A stretch of DNA of 42,679 bases from an uncultured Eubacteriales bacterium. GTDB lineage: Bacteria; Bacillota; Clostridia; Christensenellales; Aristaeellaceae. Below, in pieces: positions 10,690 through 18,684 of this stretch (its first letter is position 1; every line of letters begins with the position of its first letter). Where the stretch lies: positions 1 through 42,679 of the forward strand of contig OMZP01000025.1 of the NCBI GenBank assembly GCA_900315585.1. Reading direction: 5' to 3'. The notes under the pieces are model-generated. The model had not been told where the DNA came from. It ran no database searches and saw only the letters and a program-made list of their open reading frames with translations. Position numbers and translations under genes: made by a program.

Positions 10690-10741
10690 ATTATAGATTT
10701 TAACGTTTTGAAATGGAATGGTTAATTTTGTCCAGTTCCAT
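10690..10741 (-). promoter_or_regulatory. promoter and candidate activator site of the sugar operon
   Basis: On the minus strand the -10 is TATAAT (10690-10695), but at 17 bp only TTCCAT (10713-10718) stands for a -35, as expected for an activator-dependent promoter. ATGGAA at 10713-10718 is mirrored by TTCCAT at 10736-10741. That dyad is a candidate site for the AraC-type response regulator encoded in the divergent operon. Confidence 0.5.
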
Positions 10742-10786
10742 GTATATTTTTAACCGGGGCATCCCCGGCCGGCACGGAGGCTCGGC

Positions 10787-12544
10787 ATGAAGAAGAAAAC
10801 CGTTCGCGGCACCCTGTTCGGCACCTATACCATCATCATACTGATCTCCTTCTTCGCGCTGGCAACATCGCTGATCGCGCTGCAGGCCTCCCGGGTGCGC
10901 AGCCAGACGCTGATCGCCCTGCGCCAGCAGACCCGCGCCGCGGCCCTGGGCGTGGACCGGGAGATCGAACAGATGCGCACCATGGCCATGAACATCAGCT
11001 ACTCCACCCGGATGCAGGACCGGCTGTTTTTGCGTCGCCCGGCCCAGGACGCCTCCGGCGAGGCGGAAAAACTCTCCACCCTGCTCTCCATGATCGTGTT
11101 CCCCAACCGCCCCATCGACCAGATCAACCTCTACACCCGGGACGGCATGCGGGTGTCCACCGGTCTGAACAACGAGATCGCCCCAGACACCGCCGAGCAC
11201 GCGCCCTGGTACAGCGAACTGGGCGACAACCACCAGCGGGTGTTCTTCTCAGGGATGGACGAAGCGCTGACGAAGTTCGCCACCGATACCTACGGGCGAC
11301 AGTTCATCTCCCTGGCCATGGAGAACTTCGACAACTTCGGCAACCCCTGCGGCTACATCGAGATCAAGCAGCGGGTCAACCGCGTGGCCGAGGGCGTCGC
11401 CGCCTACGGCTCCGGCTACGGAGAGCGGATGCTGTTCTTCGACGCCGACGGGCGGCTGATCTACCCGCTGGACGCGGAGGCGGAGGGCCTGTTCGAGGCC
11501 GCGCAGGGCATGGGTTTCCCGGAGGACTTCCGGCGCTTCGGCAATTCCTTCCTCTGCTGCGCGGCCTCGGATGGCGGCAGCTTCTACACGCTGACGGTCA
11601 TCGGGGCCGGGAACCTGCTCAAGCCCGCGCTGCAGCAGATCGCCACCACCTTCCTGATCACCCTGGCGGCGCTGGCGCTGGCGATCTTCATGTCCCACCT
11701 GGCGGCCCGGCGCATCACCGCCCCCATCGACGAGATGTGCCAGCAGATCCAGCGCATCGACATCGAGCGCCCCTCCGCCCTGCCGCCCCTCAAGACCGAC
11801 CTGGAGGAGATGCAGACGCTGCACGGGGCCTTCACCCAGATGCAGGGCACGCTGTCCGAACACGTGAACCAGCTGCTGGAGCTTCAAAACCAGGAGATGC
11901 AGTCCCGGATGCTGGCGCTGCAGGCGCAGATGAACCCCCACTTCCTCTACAACAGCCTCCAGGCCCTGCAGGCCATGGCCGACGAGGGCATGAACCGGGA
12001 AATCGCCGTGATGTGCCAGTCCATGGCGGACATCCTGCGCTACATCTCCTCGGACTCCGACCAGAAGGTGCCCCTTCGGGACGAGCTGAAGCACACCCGG
12101 GACTACCTTCGCTGCATGGAGATCCGCTACCAGGGCGACCTCTCCTATGAGATCGACGTGCCGGAGGCGCTGAACGCCGTGGCGGTGCCGAAGCTGTGCG
12201 TGCAGCTGCTGGTGGAGAACGCCATCAAGTTCACCACCACCCGCCGCCCGCCCTACCGCATCGCCATCCGCGGCGAAATGAACGGCGAGGGCTACGCGCT
12301 CAAGATCCTGGACAACGGGCCGGGCTTCGCCGAGGACACCCTGCGGGCGCTGGAGGCGCAGATGGAGGAGATCCGCCGCACCCGCACCCTCCCCTCCCTC
12401 AAGATCAACGGCATGGGCATACTGAACGTGTTCATCCGCTTCCTGCTGCTGTATGAGGAGCCCTTCCTGTTCCGGCTGGAAAACAGCCCCGACGGCGGGG
12501 CCTGCGTCACGATAGGAGCGAGCATCCATGAATCGGAAGTTTAA
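10787..12544 (+). CDS. sensor histidine kinase, YesM-like
   Basis: This membrane kinase would sense an extracellular signal and phosphorylate the adjacent regulator. The 585 residues comprise TM1 (about 13-35), an extracellular sensor region, TM2 (about 275-300, ending at a HAMP domain with RRITAPIDEM), a short coiled coil, a His_kinase domain (QAQMNPHFLYNS, His about 385) and an HATPase_c domain (N box LLVENAIKF, G1 box ILDNGPGF). This is the LytS/YesM class that governs sugar ABC operons in Firmicutes. The ATG follows GGAGG, and its 3' end overlaps the regulator gene by 17 bases. Confidence 0.93.
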   Translation: MKKKTVRGTLFGTYTIIILISFFALATSLIALQASRVRSQTLIALRQQTRAAALGVDREIEQMRTMAMNISYSTRMQDRLFLRRPAQDASGEAEKLSTLLSMIVFPNRPIDQINLYTRDGMRVSTGLNNEIAPDTAEHAPWYSELGDNHQRVFFSGMDEALTKFATDTYGRQFISLAMENFDNFGNPCGYIEIKQRVNRVAEGVAAYGSGYGERMLFFDADGRLIYPLDAEAEGLFEAAQGMGFPEDFRRFGNSFLCCAASDGGSFYTLTVIGAGNLLKPALQQIATTFLITLAALALAIFMSHLAARRITAPIDEMCQQIQRIDIERPSALPPLKTDLEEMQTLHGAFTQMQGTLSEHVNQLLELQNQEMQSRMLALQAQMNPHFLYNSLQALQAMADEGMNREIAVMCQSMADILRYISSDSDQKVPLRDELKHTRDYLRCMEIRYQGDLSYEIDVPEALNAVAVPKLCVQLLVENAIKFTTTRRPPYRIAIRGEMNGEGYALKILDNGPGFAEDTLRALEAQMEEIRRTRTLPSLKINGMGILNVFIRFLLLYEEPFLFRLENSPDGGACVTIGASIHESEV

Positions 12545-13283
12545 GGTCATCGTCGCGGACGACGAAAAGCTGATCGCCCGGAACATCGCCCGGCGCATCG
12601 AGGAGGGCTGCGAGGCCTTCCAGGTGATCGCCCAGGCGGGCACCGGGCTGGAGGCGCTGGAGCTGGCCGGGCAGTTGATGCCGGACGTGGTGTTCAGCGA
12701 CATCAAGATGCCGGAGATGGACGGCATCGAGCTGATCGCGCGGCTGCGGGAGCAGAACCCCTCGGCGCTGTGCGTGATCGTCAGCGGCTACAGCGACTTC
12801 GAGTACGCCCGGGCCGCCATCCAGAACAGCGCCGTGGATTACCTGCTCAAGCCGGTGAACCCGGAGGAGCTCTCCGCGCTGCTCAAGCGGCTGGAGACCA
12901 TGCTGATGGCCCGGGAGCAGGCCCTCGCCCCCCGCCGGGAGGCCAGCGCCGGGGAGGTGGTGGAGAACGTGATGCTGTACCTGCGGCAGAACTACGACCG
13001 GCAGATCGACTTCGCCGCCGTGGCCGAGGCCCAGGCCGTGTCCGCGCCCTATCTGAGCAAGCTGTTCCACGACCACGCGGGCACCAGCCCCAGCCGATAC
13101 CTGACCGACCTGCGCATGCAGAAGGCCAAGAAGCTGCTGCTGGACTCCCAGCTGTCCATCAAGGAGATCGCCGCCCGGGTGGGCTACCCGGACCCGTTTC
13201 ATTTCAGCAAGAGCTTCAAAAACGCCGTGGGCATGAGCCCCGCCCAGTTCCGCGATCGGCGGGGCGACGGCGTCAAGGCATAG
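12528..13283 (+). CDS. AraC-family response regulator, YesN-like
   Basis: This cytoplasmic DNA-binding regulator is the likely partner of the upstream kinase. The receiver domain (1-120) has the acidic pair DD at 11-12, the phospho-acceptor Asp58 (VVFSDIKMPEMDG) and the conserved lysine in YLLKPVNPEE. The C-terminal 100 residues carry two AraC helix-turn-helix units (FAAVAEAQAVSAPYLSKLFH and IKEIAARVGYPDPFHFSKSF). The start overlaps the kinase coding end, implying coupled translation. Its likely target is the divergent promoter upstream of the binding-protein gene. Confidence 0.94.
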   Translation: MNRKFKVIVADDEKLIARNIARRIEEGCEAFQVIAQAGTGLEALELAGQLMPDVVFSDIKMPEMDGIELIARLREQNPSALCVIVSGYSDFEYARAAIQNSAVDYLLKPVNPEELSALLKRLETMLMAREQALAPRREASAGEVVENVMLYLRQNYDRQIDFAAVAEAQAVSAPYLSKLFHDHAGTSPSRYLTDLRMQKAKKLLLDSQLSIKEIAARVGYPDPFHFSKSFKNAVGMSPAQFRDRRGDGVKA

Positions 13284-13309
13284 ATCATCGAAAAAAAGGA
13301 GGCGGCGAC

Positions 13310-14479
13310 ATGATTCGAGTCGCCATCGTCGGCACGGGCGGCATCGCCCACACCCACATGGAGGCCTACAGAGCCTTGAAGGGGCGCTGCGAAGTGGTGG
13401 CCCTGGTGGACATCGTCCCCGGCAAGGCCCGCAAATTCATGGAGGAATTCGGCCTGGCCTGCGACGCCTATGAGCGCCACGGGGACATCCTGCCCCGAAG
13501 CGACATCGACCTGGTGGACGTGTGCACCCCGCCCTACGTTCACGCGGCCATCACCATCGACGCGCTGAAAAGCGGCAAGAACGTGGTGTGCGAAAAGCCC
13601 ATGGCCGCGTCTTTGGAGGAGTGCGACGCCATGCTCAAGGCGCGGGACGAGAGCGGGAAGCTCCTCTCCATCATCGCCCAGAACCGCTTCAGAAGGCCCA
13701 TCCGGGATTTGAAGGCCCTGCTGGACAGCGGCCTGGCCGGGCCCGTGCGCCACGCGGAGATCGACAGCTTCTGGTGGCGCGGCCACAGCTACTACGACCT
13801 GTGGTGGCGGGGCACCTGGGAAAAGGAGGGCGGCGGCTGCACGTTGAATCACGCCGTGCACCACATCGACATGCTGGGCTGGATGATGGGCCTGCCGAAG
13901 CGCATCACCAGCGTGCTGGCCAACACCGGCCACGACAACGCCGAGGTGGAGGACCTGTCCGTGTCCGTGATGGAATACCCCGGCGCGCTGGCCACCGTCA
14001 CCGCCTCCGTCGTGCACCACGGCGAGGATCAGAAGCTGGTGTTCCAATGCGAGAAGGCCCGCGTCTCCGCGCCCTTCGGGGTGTACGCCTCCCGGCCCAT
14101 GCCCAACGGCTTCCCGCTGAAGGAGACCGACCGGGAGGTGGAGCAGGCGATTTCGGACTTTGTCGCTTCCCTGCCGCCCCTGCCCTACGAGCACCACACC
14201 GGCCAGCTGGACGACGTGCTGTCCGCGCTGGAGGAAGGCCGCGCGCCCGCCATCACCGGCGAGGACGGGCGGCGCACCATCGAGCTGATCACCGCCATCT
14301 ACAAGGCCGGGTCCACCCACGCGCCCGTCGACCTGCCTTTGAAGGCGGGCGATCCCTTCTACACCGTGAAAGGCATCCACGCAAGCGTCCCCCACTTCTA
14401 CGAAAAGACGGCCTCGGTGATGGAGCAGGCGGGCACGCTGACCTTCGGCAGCGACCTGGGCGAAAAGGAGGGCAAATAG
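13310..14479 (+). CDS. Gfo/Idh/MocA family oxidoreductase 1
   Basis: This NAD(P)-dependent sugar or inositol oxidoreductase has 389 residues. The N-terminal Rossmann motif is VAIVGTGGIAHTHMEA, the family EKP motif is in VVCEKPMAAS, and the C-terminal domain has WWRGTWEKEGGGCTLNHAVHHID with the His pair typical of the active site. AAAGGAGG precedes the ATG at 13310, 26 bases after the regulator. A longer upstream frame is only a shadow of the regulator gene. Two tandem members suggest an oxidation/reduction pair acting on the same sugar, but the substrate is unknown. Confidence 0.92.
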   Translation: MIRVAIVGTGGIAHTHMEAYRALKGRCEVVALVDIVPGKARKFMEEFGLACDAYERHGDILPRSDIDLVDVCTPPYVHAAITIDALKSGKNVVCEKPMAASLEECDAMLKARDESGKLLSIIAQNRFRRPIRDLKALLDSGLAGPVRHAEIDSFWWRGHSYYDLWWRGTWEKEGGGCTLNHAVHHIDMLGWMMGLPKRITSVLANTGHDNAEVEDLSVSVMEYPGALATVTASVVHHGEDQKLVFQCEKARVSAPFGVYASRPMPNGFPLKETDREVEQAISDFVASLPPLPYEHHTGQLDDVLSALEEGRAPAITGEDGRRTIELITAIYKAGSTHAPVDLPLKAGDPFYTVKGIHASVPHFYEKTASVMEQAGTLTFGSDLGEKEGK

Positions 14480-14480
14480 C

Positions 14481-15563
14481 ATGAATCGCATGGACGGCAT
14501 GAATTACGCGCCCCAGGGCAGGCCCCAGCCGGTGGTGAAGCCGGGAGAGTTCGTGTTCTCCGCGGCGCACATCGACCACGGCCACATCTACGGCATGTGC
14601 AACGGGCTCACCGAGGCGGGCGGCACGCTGAAATACGTCTACGACCCCGACCCGAAAAAGGTGGAGGCCTTCCTGAGGGCCTATCCCCGGGCGAAGGCCG
14701 CGGCCAGCCTGGACGAGATCCTGGAGGACCGGGAAACGCAGATGGTCTGCTCCTCCAACGTCACCAGCGAGCGCGGCCCGCTGGGCGTGAAGGTGATGAA
14801 CGCGGGCAAGGACTACTTCGTGGACAAGGCCCCCTTCACCACTATGGGCCAGTTGAACAACGCGAAAGACGCCATCGCCCGCACCGGCAAAAAGTACATG
14901 GTGTACTACTCCGAGCGGCTGCACGTGGAGGGCGCGATCCTGGCGGGCTACATGATCGACGCGGGCGAGATCGGACGCGTGCTCAGCGTGACGGGCTTCG
15001 GCCCCCATCGCCTGGGCGCGGCGGGTCGGCCCAAGTGGTTCTTCGAGCGGGAGAAGTACGGCGGCATCCTCTGTGACATCGGCAGCCACCAGATCGAGCA
15101 GTACCTCCACTTCGCCGGCGAGGAGGACGCCACGGTGACACTGAGCCGCGTCGGCAACTATGCCCATCCCGAATACCCCGAGCTGGAGGACTTCGGCGAC
15201 TGCGCCCTCACCGGCGCGAAGGGCTCCACCAACTACTTCCGGGTGGACTGGTTCAACCCGGACGGCCTGCGCACCTGGGGCGACGGACGCACCTTCATCC
15301 TGGGCACCGAGGGCTTCATCGAGATCCGCAAGTACATCAATCTGGCCGCGGACAAGGTGGACGGCAACCACGTCTACCTGGTGAACGGCAAGGGCGAGCA
15401 GTACTTCAACGCCACGGGCACCGTGGGCTTCCCCTTCTTTGGCCAGCTGATTCTGGACTGCCTGAACCGCACGGAGAACGCCATGACCCAGGCCCACGCG
15501 CTGAAGGCGGCGGAGCTGTGCCTGAAAGCCGAAGCCCAGGCCGTGAAGGTGGCCGGATCATAG
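14481..15563 (+). CDS. Gfo/Idh/MocA family oxidoreductase 2
   Basis: This is a second, divergent member of the family, 360 residues, one base after the first gene's stop and preceded by GGAGG, so the two are coupled. The N-terminus is atypical: the dinucleotide region reads FVFSAAHIDHGHIYGMCNG without the usual GxGxxG. The expected EKP triad is replaced by DKAPF (FVDKAPFTTMGQ). The C-terminal domain keeps GGILCDIGSHQIEQYLHFAG. It may be a catalytically specialised dehydrogenase or a lyase-like member. It ends the rightward operon before a strong terminator. Confidence 0.87.
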   Translation: MNRMDGMNYAPQGRPQPVVKPGEFVFSAAHIDHGHIYGMCNGLTEAGGTLKYVYDPDPKKVEAFLRAYPRAKAAASLDEILEDRETQMVCSSNVTSERGPLGVKVMNAGKDYFVDKAPFTTMGQLNNAKDAIARTGKKYMVYYSERLHVEGAILAGYMIDAGEIGRVLSVTGFGPHRLGAAGRPKWFFEREKYGGILCDIGSHQIEQYLHFAGEEDATVTLSRVGNYAHPEYPELEDFGDCALTGAKGSTNYFRVDWFNPDGLRTWGDGRTFILGTEGFIEIRKYINLAADKVDGNHVYLVNGKGEQYFNATGTVGFPFFGQLILDCLNRTENAMTQAHALKAAELCLKAEAQAVKVAGS

Positions 15564-15580
15564 GCTCATCAGGCGATATG

Positions 15581-15618
15581 AAAGGACGGTTCCCTGCATT
15601 TGCAGGGAGCCGTCCTTT
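15581..15618. terminator. bidirectional terminator between convergent operons
   Basis: AAAGGACGGTTCCCTGCA pairs with TGCAGGGAGCCGTCCTTT over 18 bp around a 2-base loop, with one T/G position. AAA/TTT flanks serve both directions. It ends the oxidoreductase operon and the convergent HD-GYP transcript. Confidence 0.85.
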
Positions 15619-15620
15619 GT

Positions 15621-16931
15621 TCAATCCCCGTCGTCGGTGATCCTCTGCCACGCGCCGCTCTCCTTGAACAGGGCCAGCAGCTCGCCGTTCAGGCTGCCCT
15701 CGGCCACCATGCTCTCCAGGATCGCCCAGGTCCGCTCCAGGGGGATCGACGGCTTGTAGGGCCGGTCCTTGGCGATCAGGGCCTCGAAGATGTCCAGGAT
15801 CGTGATGAACTGCACTTCCCTGGGGATCATGCTGCCGTCGATGTGGTCCGGATAGCCCTTGCCGCTGAGCAACTCGTGATGGGACGACGCCCACAGCGGG
15901 ACCTGCTCGTAGTCCGGCGGGAAGCTGACCTGATTCAGTATCTTCCGGGTCAGCGCCGCGTGGCTCTGCATGATCCGGCGCTCCTCGTCCGTCAGCGTGC
16001 CCTTGCGAATGGACATCGCCTCGATCTCCCCGGGGGTGAACAGGGGCAGCCTGCGCCCGTCCTCCTCCTCGTAGGTCAGCGTAGAAAGGCGCTCGATCTG
16101 CGCGAGCATTTCATCGGTCACGAAGCCCCCGGTGTTGATCGACCGGACGAAGTCCAGGATCAGCATCCGCTCCTGGGCGGCCGAGTCATAGTCCGCCTGG
16201 GTGCGCCGCCCCTCCAGCAGGGCAATGCGCTCCAGCAGGGCGATCCGCTTAAAGCGTTCTTCCACATCCTCCATCAGCGGGCCCAGGCGGGTGGCCTTGT
16301 CCATGATCTCCACGGGTATGGCGATCTTGCCCACGTCGTGCAGCCAGATGCTCATCAGCAGAGCCCGGCGTCGGTTCTCGTCGAATTTCCAGGAGTTGCC
16401 CGTCTCCTTCAGCCAGTCCAGGAAGGCCTCCCCCATGCTGACCATGTGCTGGGTGTGCCTGCCGGTGTAGTGGGATCGCTCGTCGATGGTCGTCGACAGC
16501 GTCTTCACCATGGAGTCGATCAGGGAGTTGACCTGCTTGAGGTGCCGGCGCTCCATCTCCACCATCTCCGTGATGTCGCTGATGACGACGATGACCCCGC
16601 TCCTCTCCCCGTTTTCATGGAGGAAGGACGCGCTGACGTGCAGCGTCTTGGTCTGCTTTCCGTCGAAATAGGGCACGACATTGACGTGCTTGGACTCCGT
16701 GTCGTAGATGGCGTCCAGGATCGTCTGGTTGAACAGGTCGTTCTCCTTGAAGTGGAACAGCAGCGTGCTGCTCTTCTTGCCCTGGAGCTGCTCCCTGGAA
16801 ATGCCCAGAATCGCCTCCGCGGCGGGATTGACGATGCCGATCCTGCCCTCGAACCCGAAGGTGAGGATGCCCTCGCTCAGGTCGTTTATGATGCTGCTCT
16901 GAATGGTGTCCATCTGGCCGTGGTCGCTCAA
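15621..16931 (-). CDS. PAS and HD-GYP domain protein, putative c-di-GMP phosphodiesterase
   Basis: HD-GYP proteins hydrolyse cyclic di-GMP or related nucleotides. The 436 residues comprise a PAS domain (about 15-120), a helical linker, and an HD-GYP domain with WLHDVGKIAIP (His198-Asp199) and HHELLSGKGYP (351-361). An insertion of about 100 residues between the two motifs (230-320, rich in charged residues) is longer than usual. No membrane segment is seen. I kept the TTG start at 16931 because AAGGAG lies 10 bases upstream; the first ATG (16913) has no such site. It lies 51 bases after the PPK2 gene and may share its transcript. Confidence 0.85.
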   Translation of the reverse strand: MSDHGQMDTIQSSIINDLSEGILTFGFEGRIGIVNPAAEAILGISREQLQGKKSSTLLFHFKENDLFNQTILDAIYDTESKHVNVVPYFDGKQTKTLHVSASFLHENGERSGVIVVISDITEMVEMERRHLKQVNSLIDSMVKTLSTTIDERSHYTGRHTQHMVSMGEAFLDWLKETGNSWKFDENRRRALLMSIWLHDVGKIAIPVEIMDKATRLGPLMEDVEERFKRIALLERIALLEGRRTQADYDSAAQERMLILDFVRSINTGGFVTDEMLAQIERLSTLTYEEEDGRRLPLFTPGEIEAMSIRKGTLTDEERRIMQSHAALTRKILNQVSFPPDYEQVPLWASSHHELLSGKGYPDHIDGSMIPREVQFITILDIFEALIAKDRPYKPSIPLERTWAILESMVAEGSLNGELLALFKESGAWQRITDDGD

Positions 16932-16982
16932 CGCGGTTCAACTCCTTGCTTGGATGCGGAAACGTTTATATCTGGAGGTACA

Positions 16983-18473
16983 TTATTCCACCGTGCGCCG
17001 GAAGTGATCGTCGCAGGCCTTTTCCAGGGCCTTCACGATGATCTTCAGCGTCCGGATGCGGGCGTATTTCTTGTCGTTGGATTCGATGATGTGCCAGGGC
17101 GCGTTCTCGGTGTTGGTCTTCTGGAGCATCTCGTCGATGGCCTCCTCGTACTGGGGCCACTTCTCCCGGTTGCGCCAGTCCTCCTCGGTGATCTTCCACT
17201 GCTTCTCGGGGGTGTTCTGGCGGTCGGTGAAGCGGGCCAGCTGGGTGTCCTGGTCGATGTGGATCCAGAACTTCAGCACCACCGCGCCCCAGTCCGTCAG
17301 CGCGCGCTCGAACTCGTTGATCTCGTTGTAGGCCCGCTTCCAGTCCTTCTCGCCGCAGAAGCCCTCCAGCCGCTCCACCATCACCCGCCCGTACCAGGTG
17401 CGGTCGAAGATGCAGATGTGGCCGGTGCGGGGGAGGCGCGTCCAGAAGCGCCACAGGTACTGGCGATTCAGCTCGTGGGGCAGCGGCGAGGCGATGGGAT
17501 GCACGTCAAAGCCCCGGGGGTCCAGCGGATAGGCCACCCGGCGGATGTTGCCGCCCTTGCCCGCGGCGTCCCAGCCCTCGTAGCAGAGGATCACGGGGAT
17601 CTTCCGCCGGTAGAGCACGTTGTGCAGCGCGCTCAGCCGCTCCTGGAGCTTCTTGAGCTCCTTTTTATACTCCTTGTCGTCGATGGCGGGCGACAGGTCC
17701 ACCTCGGCAAGCTTCGGGATCTCCACCAGCGGGAATTCCTCCTCGAAGGGCTCGCCCACGTAGCGGCCATTCCTGAGGCCCCCGTCGATCATGTCCACCA
17801 GAAACTGCATCGCGTCCCGCACGGCGGCCTTGCGCTTGCTGCCGTTCAGGATGTGCCAGGGAATGACGTCGCCGGTCTTCTCCATGAAGCCGTCGTAGGC
17901 CTCCAGGAACCGCTTGTACTCCCGGTGCTGCCAGAGGTCGTCGTTCGTGACGCGCCACTCGGTGTCCGGGGATTCGGACAGCTTGCGCAGGCGCTCGAAC
18001 TGCTCGTCCTTGTCGATGTGCACGAACAGCTTCAGCACCAGGTAGCCGCCGTCCCGAAGCTGGCGCTCGAACTCGTTCACCTGGCGGATGCGGCGGCGGT
18101 ATTCCTCCTTGGTGATCTCGTGGCGCAGGAACTTCTGCACCGCGCCCTCCATCCAGCCCGAATCCAGGAAGGTGATCTTGCCGTTCTGGGGGATGGCCTT
18201 CACGTACTGGTACAGGAAGGGATAGCGTTCCTGGGTCTCCGGCTGGATGACCGGGGACACGACGCTGTAGAAGCGCGGGTCGACCTCGCTGATGAGCTCC
18301 TTGATCAGGCTGCCCTTGCCCGCGGCGGCCCAGCCCTCGATCAGCACGATCACCGGCAGCTTCGCGTCGCGTATCGTCTGCTGCTGCCCCGTCAGGGTGG
18401 CGCGCAGCGCCTTGATCTGGGCCTGGAGGACCTCCTTGTCCTCCGGCTTCTTCATCTCGTATTCCTTCAACAT
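16983..18473 (-). CDS. pap: polyphosphate:AMP phosphotransferase (two-domain PPK2)
   Basis: Pap transfers phosphate from polyphosphate to AMP, giving ADP. The 496-residue length matches the two-domain PPK2 class. The N-terminal copy has Walker A EGWAAAGKGS (46-55) but an altered lid/Walker B region (LDSGWMEGAV). The C-terminal copy has EGWDAAGKGGNIRR (299-312) and the intact FDRTWYGRVMVERLEG (356-371). By family knowledge the C-terminal copy is the catalytic one. GGAGG precedes the ATG at 9 bases, and a promoter is at 18548-18577. Its neighbour is a nucleotide-signalling HD-GYP gene. Confidence 0.9.
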   Translation of the reverse strand: MLKEYEMKKPEDKEVLQAQIKALRATLTGQQQTIRDAKLPVIVLIEGWAAAGKGSLIKELISEVDPRFYSVVSPVIQPETQERYPFLYQYVKAIPQNGKITFLDSGWMEGAVQKFLRHEITKEEYRRRIRQVNEFERQLRDGGYLVLKLFVHIDKDEQFERLRKLSESPDTEWRVTNDDLWQHREYKRFLEAYDGFMEKTGDVIPWHILNGSKRKAAVRDAMQFLVDMIDGGLRNGRYVGEPFEEEFPLVEIPKLAEVDLSPAIDDKEYKKELKKLQERLSALHNVLYRRKIPVILCYEGWDAAGKGGNIRRVAYPLDPRGFDVHPIASPLPHELNRQYLWRFWTRLPRTGHICIFDRTWYGRVMVERLEGFCGEKDWKRAYNEINEFERALTDWGAVVLKFWIHIDQDTQLARFTDRQNTPEKQWKITEEDWRNREKWPQYEEAIDEMLQKTNTENAPWHIIESNDKKYARIRTLKIIVKALEKACDDHFRRTVE

Positions 18474-18547
18474 GGGGTACCGCCTCCTCCGCCGTTCGTC
18501 GGTATCGGTTTGCCTGCCTCTTGGGATTCGACAGAATCCATGCTCCT

Positions 18548-18577
18548 ATTATAACAGGTGGCGGGGCCAGTTGTCCA
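18548..18577 (-). promoter_or_regulatory. promoter of the pap / HD-GYP transcript
   Basis: On the minus strand TGGACA (18572-18577), an 18-bp spacer, then TATAAT (18548-18553), about 75 bases upstream of the pap start. Confidence 0.6.
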
Positions 18578-18632
18578 CCGTTGAAGGGCCGCGAATTGGC
18601 CTTCCGCCGCTGTTTTTTCAATTTTCCGGCAT

Positions 18633-18663
18633 AAAACGGCACGGCGCGCATCGCGCCGTGCCG
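18633..18663 (-). terminator. terminator of the ZinT-like/GLUG gene
   Basis: CGGCACGGCGCG and its complement form a perfect 12-bp stem with a 3-base loop (18637-18663), followed on the minus strand by TTTTAT. It lies 21 bases beyond the stop codon. Confidence 0.85.
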
Positions 18664-18684
18664 AAGAGGAGGGGTTTTCCGGGG

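Noticed and set aside
12770..14479. 569-residue version of the first Gfo/Idh/MocA protein
   Set aside because: The N-terminal part is out-of-frame response-regulator sequence; the Rossmann motif begins right after the ATG at 13310 with a strong ribosome binding site.
15600..18554. 984-residue open frame antisense to the HD-GYP and pap genes
   Set aside because: Shadow frame in GC-rich DNA; it runs through the bidirectional terminator and both real genes.
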